Positions 1-6,315 of a DNA stretch of 14,929 nucleotides are shown here, one piece after another. The translations under genes were made by a program, and so were the position numbers. This DNA is from Spirochaetaceae bacterium (lineage in GTDB: Bacteria; Spirochaetota; Spirochaetia; UBA9216). The DNA lies in NCBI GenBank assembly GCA_028527945.1, contig JAQQAK010000281.1, positions 1 through 14,929 of the forward strand, in the 5' to 3' direction. The number at the start of each line of letters is the position of its first letter. Positions within the stretch are counted from its first letter, which is position 1. The notes under the pieces are model-generated. The model saw nothing but the letters and a program-made list of their open reading frames with translations. It was not told the origin of the DNA and did not search any database.

Positions 1-1
1 T

Positions 2-1030
2 ATAAGCTCTGAAGGAAAACTTTTATCATTTCCTGTAAGTTTTTTATCTGGAAAAAGTACTCCATCAGCAGAAGATGAGAATCTTTTATCAATAGAAAAA
101 CTAAGTGAAGATAAAACTTATGGTATAAGTAAAGGAAACGATCAAGATTTTCTTATCTGGGAATCCACAAGCTCTGATGGTGTTTCAATTAAAATTATTG
201 ATGGAGAAAGCAATAAGACAAGAACTCTTACAGTTCTTAAGACACCTCTTGTTTGCGCCAAATACCATGATGGTAAAATATTAACACTTGATACAAATGG
301 AAAGTGTAGCATTATTGACTACAATACTGGTAAAACAACTTTTAGTTACACAGCTTATGGAATTCGTGATGTTGATTTTATTGATAATGATAATATCATT
401 GCAGGAAGAAGCAGCTCTGCAACAATAAGCTCACCTCTTCTACACATAAATACAAAGACTGAAGAAACGGTTCCTATAGATGATTCTGATATTCTTATTT
501 TTGGCCTCAAATATGATGAAATAGGTAAAAAGTTATACACACTGGGCTTTGAAGAACGGAATGGATTAATGCGAACAATTTTAAAACAACGAACAGGAAA
601 GCATTTTGAGAAAATTACAACAATAATCTCTTATCCAGGAGAAGATATAACATCTTCTTTTGTATCAGATCCTAATAGTTCAAAGATTTTTACATCTATT
701 GCTCATAGCGGCATCAATATGATTTACTGGAGAGGTTTAACTTCTTTGAGCAAAACCTTCAGCATTCCAGAAGCTTTAAAGCTTAACGGAGATATACTTG
801 TAACCCAAAACAGGGATTCATCTTTCACAATTTACAACCAGCTTAACGGTAAAAAAATTATGGACTTTTTTGTTTTTGAAGATTTAAGTTACGCAGCATT
901 TTTAGGTGACAATAAAATATATTGCTCACCAGGCGCTGAAAAATATATTAATATTTTCAATGGTTCAACTAATTCTGAACTAAACAAAGACGGTTTTAAT
1001 ATTTCAAAATTAGCAAACAAAAATCAATAG
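2..1030 (+). CDS. WD40-like beta-propeller protein, 3' part (5' end outside window)
   Basis: The frame is open from base 2 to the TAG at 1028-1030 (342 codons). The first ATG at base 569 is internal, because the same beta-rich pattern runs unbroken before it, so the gene is cut by the window edge. The product consists of repeated short strands with Gly/Asp turns, for example DGKILTLDTNGKCSIIDYNT and NGDILVTQNRDSSFTIYNQL, as in WD40 or quinoprotein-like propellers. The last blade is followed by FFVFEDLSYAAFLGD then YCSPGAEKYINIFNG. That resembles the closing motif (F..g.w....p.gyY..s...ekYi.v..g) seen in bacterial WD40 proteins that often continue into a caspase-like domain. Here the protein stops about 15 residues later, so no such domain follows. 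The substrate or partner is unknown. Scaffold or binding function is inferred from fold only. Confidence 0.75.
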   Translation: MSSEGKLLSFPVSFLSGKSTPSAEDENLLSIEKLSEDKTYGISKGNDQDFLIWESTSSDGVSIKIIDGESNKTRTLTVLKTPLVCAKYHDGKILTLDTNGKCSIIDYNTGKTTFSYTAYGIRDVDFIDNDNIIAGRSSSATISSPLLHINTKTEETVPIDDSDILIFGLKYDEIGKKLYTLGFEERNGLMRTILKQRTGKHFEKITTIISYPGEDITSSFVSDPNSSKIFTSIAHSGINMIYWRGLTSLSKTFSIPEALKLNGDILVTQNRDSSFTIYNQLNGKKIMDFFVFEDLSYAAFLGDNKIYCSPGAEKYINIFNGSTNSELNKDGFNISKLANKNQ

Positions 1031-1070
1031 ATATTATTGAAAGAGCTACTTTAATGTAAATGAAGAAAGT

Positions 1071-1118
1071 TTAACAACTTGTTATACTATATACAATTAT
1101 CTCATGTTGTTAATTTTT
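1071..1118 (+). terminator. possible terminator of the WD40-like gene
   Basis: TTAACAAC (1071-1078) and GTTGTTAA (1106-1113) are perfect 8-base inverted arms, and the second arm runs directly into TTTTTC. The loop is long (27 bases) and the stem is AT-rich, so it is a weak candidate, but it lies 40 bases after the stop codon. Confidence 0.4.
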
Positions 1119-1150
1119 CTTAAAAGCCTACCGGGGTTTAAAAAAGAGGC

Positions 1151-1171
1151 TCGATAGTTTAATTTTATCGA
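1151..1171 (-). repeat. inverted repeat, possible backup terminator
   Basis: TCGATA (1151-1156) and TATCGA (1166-1171) form a 6-base stem with a 9-base loop. On the minus strand it is followed by GCCTC and a T6 run (1145-1140), so it could catch transcripts that pass the main terminator at 1177-1200. A further stem, AGCCT (1125-1129) with AGGCT (1147-1151), overlaps it. Confidence 0.35.
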
Positions 1172-1200
1172 AAAAAGCCGTAATCTTTAAAAATTACGGC
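1171..1200 (-). terminator. intrinsic terminator of the rpsF-to-comFB operon
   Basis: GCCGTAAT (1177-1184) and ATTACGGC (1193-1200) form a perfect 8-bp stem with an 8-base loop. On the minus strand the stem is followed at once by T6 (1176-1171). It begins 17 bases after the stop codon of the last gene of the operon. Confidence 0.85.
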
Positions 1201-1217
1201 TACAAATTCTCTTATTT

Positions 1218-1511
1218 TTAATGTGAAGGATTTTCTGATATTTTTTTAACAGCATTCTTTACTGCCTCTTTAACTGACTCAGCATATTCCGAATTTGATA
1301 GAGCATCTGCATAGACCTTACCAAGCAGAGATGCTCTATAAAAAGGTTTTACAGAATTAAGCGCAAGCGCTGCCATATCGTAAACGCAATCCTGACACTT
1401 GCAAATATCTTTACTCTCTTCCTGTTCAAGAACTTTCTCAAGCTCTTCAAAGACCATATATTCTGCTTCATTAACTAAAAAATCTAATTCATATTCTTCT
1501 TCAAATCCCAT
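1218..1511 (-). CDS. comFB: ComFB-family protein (late competence / c-di-nucleotide receptor family)
   Basis: This 97-residue protein matches the ComFB pattern: a helical start (NEAEYMVFEELEKVL), the cysteine cluster CKCQDC, then DMAALALNSVKPFYRASL. The family core is xCxCxxCxxDIxALALNxLxPxY. ComFB of Bacillus subtilis is known to bind zinc through such cysteines, and members in cyanobacteria and Bacillus have been reported to bind cyclic dinucleotides (c-di-GMP/c-di-AMP). The ligand here is inferred. An upstream in-frame ATG at 1553 lies inside dnaB. I chose the ATG at 1509-1511 because AGGAG sits 7 bases before it and the family begins here. The gene follows dnaB by 16 bases and precedes the operon terminator. 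Confidence 0.85.
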   Translation of the reverse strand: MGFEEEYELDFLVNEAEYMVFEELEKVLEQEESKDICKCQDCVYDMAALALNSVKPFYRASLLGKVYADALSNSEYAESVKEAVKNAVKKISENPSH

Positions 1512-1527
1512 GCATTGTCTCCTAAAA

Positions 1528-2868
1528 TTAAAACTCTTTTGAATGTGATTCAAATCTAGTATATTGCGGAATAAAGACTAATTCAACATTACCTGTAGGA
1601 CCATTACGCTGTTTGGCTACTATTAGCTTTGTTTCACGCCCTGCACCTTGATTCCCATCTTCTTCTTTAGGCATTCTATCACGATGTAAAAACATAACAA
1701 CATCAGCATCCTGTTCTATAGAACCAGACTCTCTTAAATCCGACAGTTTAGGAGCCTCACCTTCCGCTTGTCGACCAACCTGAGACAAACACACAATTGG
1801 TATTTGCAACTCTCGGGCCAAAGCCTTAAGAGAACGTGAGATTTCTCCTATCTGCTCATGTCTTGGAGTACGTCCTTTATTTTCCGGCTCAATCAGACCA
1901 ATATAGTCTATGAACATAATTTTTATATCTTCCTGAGCCTTCAAACGCCTTGCGGTAGATCTAATCTGGAGAAGCTTCATATTAGGAGTATCATCTACAA
2001 ATAACGGAGCTTCATATATTCTTGAAGCTGCTTCCATCAGCTTTGAAAAATCAGACATTTTAAACATACCAGATCTTAGAGCACCTGAGTTTATTCTTGA
2101 TTCAGAAGCTACAACACGCTGCATCAATGCCATATCAGACATTTCAAGCGAGAAAAAACCTACACTGATTTTCTGATGTATAGCCATATTTGAAGCCATT
2201 GTTAAAGCAAGAGCAGTCTTACCAATTGAAGGCCTTGCTCCTATTATTATAAATTCTGAATTCTGGAACCCACTTGTCATTTGATCAAGATCAGAAAAAC
2301 CAGAAGGAACGCCAGTATAGGCTTCTTTCTTTTTGTAAAGTCTTTCTATATCATTAATTGTTTTTTCGACGATTTCTCCGGCATTTTTGTAAGTAGTATT
2401 TGTATTTGAATCTGTTATTTCAAAAATCTTTTTTTCAGCTTCCTCAATAATTTCATTGCCCTCACGAGTATCATCATGAGCCCATGAAATCATTTCTGAA
2501 GCTGTTTTTATAAGCTGTCGTCTAACACTTTGTTCACGAACAATTTTCGCGTAATATTCAACATTAGCACTTGTAGGAACGAAGTCAGAAAGAGTTGATA
2601 TATAAGCCGCTCCTCCGCACATTTCGAGTTCGCCTTTATCGCGTAACTTCTCTGCCAAAGTGATTAAATCTATGGGTTGTGATTGGTTAGAAAGGTCAAC
2701 TATTGCCTGAAATATTTTTTTATGAGAAGTGCGGTAAAAATCATCAGCCCTCAGAAATCTGAGGACTGAATCAACAGCCTCCTGATCCAGTAAAACAGCC
2801 CCGAGAGAGGCTTTTTCAGCATCATCATTATGGGGCGGAACATTATCTTTAAGACTGCTAAATTCCAT
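1528..2868 (-). CDS. dnaB: replicative DNA helicase DnaB
   Basis: The 446-residue hexameric 5'-3' helicase unwinds DNA at the replication fork and recruits primase. The N-terminal helical domain (about 10-115) starts with PPHNDDAEKASLGAVLLD. The RecA-like domain shows Walker A GARPSIGKT (210-218), Walker B IMFIDYIGLI with D321, CLSQVGRQ (360-367) and the KQRNGPTG motif (419-426) that supplies the arginine finger region. Length is normal and there is no intein. It lies 12 bases after rplI. No Shine-Dalgarno sequence is visible before the ATG, so it may depend on coupling to rplI translation. Confidence 0.97.
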   Translation of the reverse strand: MEFSSLKDNVPPHNDDAEKASLGAVLLDQEAVDSVLRFLRADDFYRTSHKKIFQAIVDLSNQSQPIDLITLAEKLRDKGELEMCGGAAYISTLSDFVPTSANVEYYAKIVREQSVRRQLIKTASEMISWAHDDTREGNEIIEEAEKKIFEITDSNTNTTYKNAGEIVEKTINDIERLYKKKEAYTGVPSGFSDLDQMTSGFQNSEFIIIGARPSIGKTALALTMASNMAIHQKISVGFFSLEMSDMALMQRVVASESRINSGALRSGMFKMSDFSKLMEAASRIYEAPLFVDDTPNMKLLQIRSTARRLKAQEDIKIMFIDYIGLIEPENKGRTPRHEQIGEISRSLKALARELQIPIVCLSQVGRQAEGEAPKLSDLRESGSIEQDADVVMFLHRDRMPKEEDGNQGAGRETKLIVAKQRNGPTGNVELVFIPQYTRFESHSKEF

Positions 2869-2880
2869 TAGAAACCATTA

Positions 2881-3495
2881 TTATTCTTCAGAATCTTCTT
2901 CAGACTCAACAGCTTCTTCTGATTCTTCTACTGTCTCTTCAACTGCTTCTTCTTCAGTTTCAACTTCTTCAGTCTCTTCTTCTGTTACAGCTTCTGCTTT
3001 TGCCTTTCCTGCATCTATCTTCTTAGCCATTGCAGCTTCAGCTTTTCCATCAGTACTTGCTACAGTTACTTCAATTTTTGCAATCTCGCCACTATAGAGC
3101 TTTACAAGAACAGTATACTTGCCAATCATTTTAATTGAGCTTGAAGCAACCTCAATTTTCTTTCTCTCAATAGTAATGCCCTCTTTCTCAAGAGCATCTG
3201 CGATAACTGCGTTGGTGACAGAACCAAAAAGTTTTCCAGTCTCACCAGCAGGCATTTTAACAACAAGAGAAAGATTCTGAAGCTGCTCTTTAAGTGACTG
3301 AGCTGCTCTTCTCTTCTCTTCTTTTCTCTTCTCTATAGCCTCTTTTCTGCTTTCAAATACAGAAAGGTTATGCTTGTTGTAAGCAACAGCAAGCCCCTGA
3401 GGCAGAAGGTAATTTCTTCCATAGCCGTTAGCTACCTCACGAACATCACCTTCTTCTCCAAGATTATATACATCTTCGTTAAGTATAATCTTCAC
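2881..3495 (-). CDS. rplI: 50S ribosomal protein L9 with long acidic C-terminal tail
   Basis: bL9 binds 23S rRNA at the base of the L1 stalk and helps keep the reading frame. The N-domain is typical (MKIILNEDVYNLGEEGDVREV, then NGYGRNYLLPQGLA), followed by the long basic connecting helix (about 45-75) and the C-domain (GKLFGSVT...YTVLVKLYSGEIAKIEV, ending near 147). The family is usually about 150 residues, but this one has 204. Residues 167-204 hold 21 Glu and 1 Asp with no Lys or Arg, interrupted by T, S, V and A. The start is GTG (3493-3495) with AAGGAG 9 bases upstream, and it begins 2 bases after the stop of the DUF2232 gene. Confidence 0.95.
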   Translation of the reverse strand: MKIILNEDVYNLGEEGDVREVANGYGRNYLLPQGLAVAYNKHNLSVFESRKEAIEKRKEEKRRAAQSLKEQLQNLSLVVKMPAGETGKLFGSVTNAVIADALEKEGITIERKKIEVASSSIKMIGKYTVLVKLYSGEIAKIEVTVASTDGKAEAAMAKKIDAGKAKAEAVTEEETEEVETEEEAVEETVEESEEAVESEEDSEE

Positions 3496-3497
3496 GA

Positions 3498-4490
3498 TTA
3501 GGTACTCCTTATAGATTTTCGTAATTTTATCCAGGTCTCGGAAGCTCCGAAAACCGGAAGTCCAATAATCACAATATAATTTATTCCCGGAATTAGAAGA
3601 ATCATGATAATTATCATTTCAATCATGAATCTAAGACTCATTGGCAATTTAAATTTTAAAAAAACTGTCCTCAATATTGCAAAGCCCTGAAGGCCGTACA
3701 GAAACAGAAGAATAAAACCAATATTCCAAATAAAAGGAGATACTGCACCAAGTGAAACCAGATTAAAAACTTCAACAAGCATCCCTAAAGACACCAGCAA
3801 AGTAGGCCACAACAAAATCTCCGGAACAGTAAAATCTATCAGCATCAAGAGAGGTTGCTGTTTGAATCTGAAAAGAAGCATATCTGAAATCCTTGTAACA
3901 ATCATAAGCAGCAAAAAATATAATGCCGCAGCAGATTTCATGTAAAATCTTTTCATATATCCCCAAAAACCTTCTTCTCCAAGATAGCTTTGAACGACTT
4001 CACTCTCGAAACTTGAATCATTACTCCCTGTCATGACACCAGCAAGCATATTCATCTGTGATTCAATAACATCAGTAAAATTATTATTGTTTATAAGTAT
4101 TCTAAAAACCGGAATGGCAACAATTACAGCTACACCGGTTGCAATAAACAACCTATAAAGTCTTCTAAGCCCTGAAAGGGCAGGAATTATATCTATGATA
4201 AAGAACATACCAAGCATTAATAAAACCGGAATAAGCATTTCGATAATAATTAACGCTTCCTTTAAATCGGTATCGGCTACCGATGAGGTTTTCCATATTG
4301 TTATAAGAAACATCAGGACAATTGTACTGCCTGTTGCTATTAACAAATCTCTAACCCCTTTACTATAGTACAGGGCATATAACGGCACAGTAAAAAGAAA
4401 AAGTGTCAACCCAAACTGACTAAGCACTAACGCAAGAACGACAGTTATTGACAAATCTCTTAATCTGGCTTGTCCCTGATTTAAAGACAT
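3498..4490 (-). CDS. DUF2232 (YybS-like) multi-pass membrane protein
   Basis: The 330-residue protein has about eight hydrophobic segments, near residues 13-42, 49-66, 80-105, 113-134, 185-206, 225-248, 253-275 and 285-315. The last pair ends in LIPGINYIVIIGLPVFG before a basic tail. Position between rpsR and rplI, the hydrophobic layout and the length all match the DUF2232/YybS family, which occupies the equivalent place in B. subtilis. The molecular role of the family is unknown. It is separated by 2 bases from rpsR and by 2 bases from rplI, so its translation is probably tightly linked to theirs. Confidence 0.75.
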   Translation of the reverse strand: MSLNQGQARLRDLSITVVLALVLSQFGLTLFLFTVPLYALYYSKGVRDLLIATGSTIVLMFLITIWKTSSVADTDLKEALIIIEMLIPVLLMLGMFFIIDIIPALSGLRRLYRLFIATGVAVIVAIPVFRILINNNNFTDVIESQMNMLAGVMTGSNDSSFESEVVQSYLGEEGFWGYMKRFYMKSAAALYFLLLMIVTRISDMLLFRFKQQPLLMLIDFTVPEILLWPTLLVSLGMLVEVFNLVSLGAVSPFIWNIGFILLFLYGLQGFAILRTVFLKFKLPMSLRFMIEMIIIMILLIPGINYIVIIGLPVFGASETWIKLRKSIRST

Positions 4491-4492
4491 AA

Positions 4493-4783
4493 CTATCTCT
4501 TCATGAACGGAAGCAACGCAATAGATCTGGACCTTTTAATTTCTCTGGCCAACTGTCTCTGGTGCTTTGCACATGTTCCAGTAATTCTTCTTGGAAGAAT
4601 TTTTCCACTTTCAGTAACGAAACGTCTTAATGTTTCTGGATTCTTATAATCCATTGTAGCCTTCTGTGTACAGAATCGGCATACCTTTTTTCTGAAAAAT
4701 GATTTATTTCTATTTCCGCGGTTAAAACCGCCTTTATCGCCTGAGCCTCTATCATCGGCTCCTTTCTTTACTTCATCACTCAT
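4493..4783 (-). CDS. rpsR: 30S ribosomal protein S18
   Basis: bS18 pairs with S6 on the 30S platform. This 96-residue copy has the conserved core KVCRFC then YKNPETLRRFVTESGKILPRR and ITGTCAKHQRQLAREIKRSR. The N-terminal 30 residues are a Gly/Arg/Asp-rich extension. It keeps the CxxC (34-38 region) and a later Cys, so it belongs to the cysteine-containing form that may bind zinc. AGGAG lies 9 bases before the ATG, and the gene follows ssb by 15 bases. Confidence 0.97.
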   Translation of the reverse strand: MSDEVKKGADDRGSGDKGGFNRGNRNKSFFRKKVCRFCTQKATMDYKNPETLRRFVTESGKILPRRITGTCAKHQRQLAREIKRSRSIALLPFMKR

Positions 4784-4798
4784 ACGTAATTGCTCCTG

Positions 4799-5269
4799 TT
4801 AGAATGGTATATCATCATCAAATTCCGCGGAATAATTAGTATCAGGCTGAAACTTAGCACCGCCCTGACCACCATTGTTATTCATTCCGCCCTGCTGCTG
4901 AAATCCTCCATTAAATGAAGATCCCTGCATTCCTCCCCCCTGGCCTCTTCCACCAAGTAGTTGGATATTGTTTGCGATAATTTTCACCTTACTTCTTTTA
5001 TTTCCATCCTGCTCCCATCTATCCTGAGTCAAAGACCCTTCGACAGCAACTTGCTGCCCTTTTGTAAGATATTGATTGAGAGATTCAGCCCTTTTACCAA
5101 ACAGTGCAAGATCAAAAAATGACACTTCTTCTTCCCAGCTATCCCCGGACCTCTTTCTGCGGTTAACTGCGAGAGAAAAACTGCTTACTGCAAGACCTGA
5201 ATTTGTATATTTTAATTCAGCATCTCTTGTAAGCCGGCCAATAATGATCACATAATTTATATCTTCCAC
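4799..5269 (-). CDS. ssb: single-stranded DNA-binding protein SSB
   Basis: The 156-residue protein has an OB-fold (about 1-105: NYVIIIGRLTRDAELKYTNS, WEEEVSFFDLALFGKRAE), a Gly/Gln/Asn-rich flexible linker (106-146) and the acidic tip DDDIPF that recruits replication and repair partners. It coats single-stranded DNA as a tetramer, as in E. coli (known for the family). The start is GTG at 5267-5269 with AGGAG 6 bases upstream. An out-of-frame ATG overlaps it at 5269-5271 and would give only four codons, so the GTG is the real start. Confidence 0.96.
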   Translation of the reverse strand: MEDINYVIIIGRLTRDAELKYTNSGLAVSSFSLAVNRRKRSGDSWEEEVSFFDLALFGKRAESLNQYLTKGQQVAVEGSLTQDRWEQDGNKRSKVKIIANNIQLLGGRGQGGGMQGSSFNGGFQQQGGMNNNGGQGGAKFQPDTNYSAEFDDDIPF

Positions 5270-5293
5270 ATGCGTCTCCTGTAAAAGGTATGA

Positions 5294-5572
5294 TCAGTCT
5301 TTTTTGATGATCATAAATTTCAGAACTTCATTAAAGAGTTTAATATCACTTTCAATTTTAACTATTACATCAGGTGTTAGTTCCAACTCAAAGAAGTAAT
5401 AATGTCCTCGTGATTCTTTCTTAATCTGGTAGGCAAGCTCGCGATCTCCCATATCGTCCTCTTTAACGATATTCGCGCCAGCTTTCTTTAGCGCTTCTTT
5501 TACCTTTTCTAGCCCGCCGTTATAAGCGTCGGCTTCAGTTCGAAAAATAAAAACTGCTTCGTAGTTTCTCAT
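5294..5572 (-). CDS. rpsF: 30S ribosomal protein S6
   Basis: The 92-residue bS6 begins MRNYEAVFIFR and contains YQIKKESRGHYYFFELE, as expected for the ferredoxin-like fold that dimerises with S18 on the 30S platform. It is the first gene of the operon. GGGAGG stands 4 bases before the ATG. Its 56-base leader can form a hairpin with a CCG (separate entry). The 24-base gap to ssb holds the ssb ribosome binding site. Confidence 0.96.
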   Translation of the reverse strand: MRNYEAVFIFRTEADAYNGGLEKVKEALKKAGANIVKEDDMGDRELAYQIKKESRGHYYFFELELTPDVIVKIESDIKLFNEVLKFMIIKKD

Positions 5573-5573
5573 T

Positions 5574-5629
5574 TTTCCTCCCTATGGTCTTAATGATCCG
5601 CATTTCATACCGATACGGATAAAGAGGTC
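5574..5629 (-). promoter_or_regulatory. rpsF leader, candidate S6:S18-binding autoregulatory element
   Basis: The predicted mRNA starts near 5628-5629. An 8-bp hairpin lies at 5596-5620: ATCCGTAT and ATGCGGAT (with one G-U pair) around a 9-base loop. A CCG (5618-5616) lies in this stem region and can alternatively pair with a nearby CGG. At the 5' end CCTC (5627-5624) is complementary to the GAGG of the ribosome binding site (5577-5582). Operons with rpsF and rpsR in many phyla carry a leader motif with a bulged CCG that binds S6:S18. The match here is a plausible fold by eye, not a model hit. Confidence 0.45.
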
Positions 5630-5634
5630 AGGAT

Positions 5635-5664
5635 AAACTAACACAAGAAAAAAGACTTAGTCAA
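5635..5664 (-). promoter_or_regulatory. promoter of the rpsF-ssb-rpsR-rplI-dnaB operon
   Basis: On the minus strand TTGACT (5664-5659) is followed by an 18-base spacer and TAGTTT (5640-5635), with a TG one base before the -10 (extended -10). It places the start of the transcript about 56 bases before rpsF. Confidence 0.65.
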
Positions 5665-5729
5665 GTCAGAACTTTTTATATAAATAAAAAACAATATCTT
5701 CCCAGCAAAGCCCCAAAAACATTCATTTC

Positions 5730-5758
5730 TTGCAAAGTTATTATTCTATAGCTTTAAA
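5730..5758 (+). promoter_or_regulatory. weak candidate promoter of the divergent small gene
   Basis: TTGCAA (5730-5735), a 17-base spacer and TTTAAA (5753-5758) give four of six matches to each consensus box. The region is AT-rich, so chance matches are likely. Confidence 0.3.
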
Positions 5759-5784
5759 CTGATCTTTCCGATAAATGTAATGAT

Positions 5785-6234
5785 ATGGCAAACATGATTC
5801 ATTACGAAGAAGACATTTTTCTTCTAAAAGATATGCTGAAAACTCTCAGAAGGGGATGTTCAATAAATATTGATCCATCAATTTTCCTTGAATATACCAT
5901 AAATCAGCTTCTTTTTATTAATAAAGCTTTAAAAGAGCTATATTCTACCATCTCTGAAACCAGTCACATAAAATCACCTGAGCAAATAAAAAATTTACTT
6001 AGAGTCTCTGCAAGCTTGATAAGTCTTCTGGAAGATTTTAATAATGAAAAAATAAAATTTTCAGAATATACAGCCAGTTATACAAACGATTTCAAATCAA
6101 TTGTTAAAGAACACCAAAGTGAATCAGCCCGATTGAAAGAGCTTTTAATGTCATTATCAGAAGAAGACGATAACGAAGAACTTGTTTCTGAAGAAGAATT
6201 CATGTTTCTATTTCATAATAATGAAGAAATTTAA
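5785..6234 (+). CDS. hypothetical small helical, acidic protein
   Basis: I do not recognise this 149-residue protein. It has no signal peptide or membrane segment. Heptad-like stretches such as EDIFLLKDMLKTLRRG, LEYTINQLLFINKALKELY and IKNLLRVSASLISLLEDF suggest a helical bundle or coiled coil over residues 7-125. The last 25 residues are acidic (SEEDDNEELVSEEEF). No clear Shine-Dalgarno precedes either the ATG at 5785 or the one at 5794. An in-frame stop lies at 5755-5757. Codon use resembles the neighbours and the frame is long for such AT-rich DNA, so it is probably a gene. It is transcribed away from the ribosomal operon and ends 82 bases before the GntR gene, whose own promoter lies in between. 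Confidence 0.65.
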   Translation: MANMIHYEEDIFLLKDMLKTLRRGCSINIDPSIFLEYTINQLLFINKALKELYSTISETSHIKSPEQIKNLLRVSASLISLLEDFNNEKIKFSEYTASYTNDFKSIVKEHQSESARLKELLMSLSEEDDNEELVSEEEFMFLFHNNEEI

Positions 6235-6254
6235 GATATTTTTATAAAAAGATA

Positions 6255-6283
6255 TTGAAAAACACACCTACTGTATATATGTT
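6255..6283 (+). promoter_or_regulatory. promoter of the GntR-ABC operon
   Basis: TTGAAA (6255-6260), a spacer of exactly 17 bases and TATGTT (6278-6283). The -10 box lies inside the palindrome at 6272-6291, as expected for an autorepressed promoter. Confidence 0.6.
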
Positions 6284-6307
6284 TATATACACAGACATAA
6301 CAGTAGG
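6267..6307 (+). promoter_or_regulatory. nested palindrome, probable operator of the YtrA-type repressor
   Basis: The inner palindrome TGTATATA-TGTT-TATATACA (6272-6291) has perfect 8-base arms. It is enclosed by a second perfect 8-base pair, CCTACTGT (6267-6274) and ACAGTAGG (6300-6307). The inner element covers the -10 box. The outer right arm reaches into the ribosome binding site of the GntR gene. GntR/YtrA regulators usually bind palindromes of this kind upstream of their own gene (known). Assignment to this repressor is inferred from position. Confidence 0.65.
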
Positions 6308-6309
6308 AG
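6305..6309 (+). promoter_or_regulatory. ribosome binding site fixing a non-standard start (GntR gene)
   Basis: AGGAG lies 6 bases before the ATC at 6316-6318, the position where the family's initiator Met is expected. The codon overlapping it (6304-6306) is an in-frame TAG, so the protein cannot start further upstream. Confidence 0.6.
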
Positions 6310-6315
6310 AAAATT

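Noticed and set aside
1081..1200. tRNA or other structured RNA gene between the convergent genes
   Set aside because: The stems do not form a cloverleaf, and each fits a terminator role better.
6267..6307. RNA hairpin CCTACTGT/ACAGTAGG hiding the ribosome binding site of the GntR gene
   Set aside because: The predicted transcript starts near 6290, after the left arm, so the stem would not form in the mRNA. A DNA operator is the better reading.
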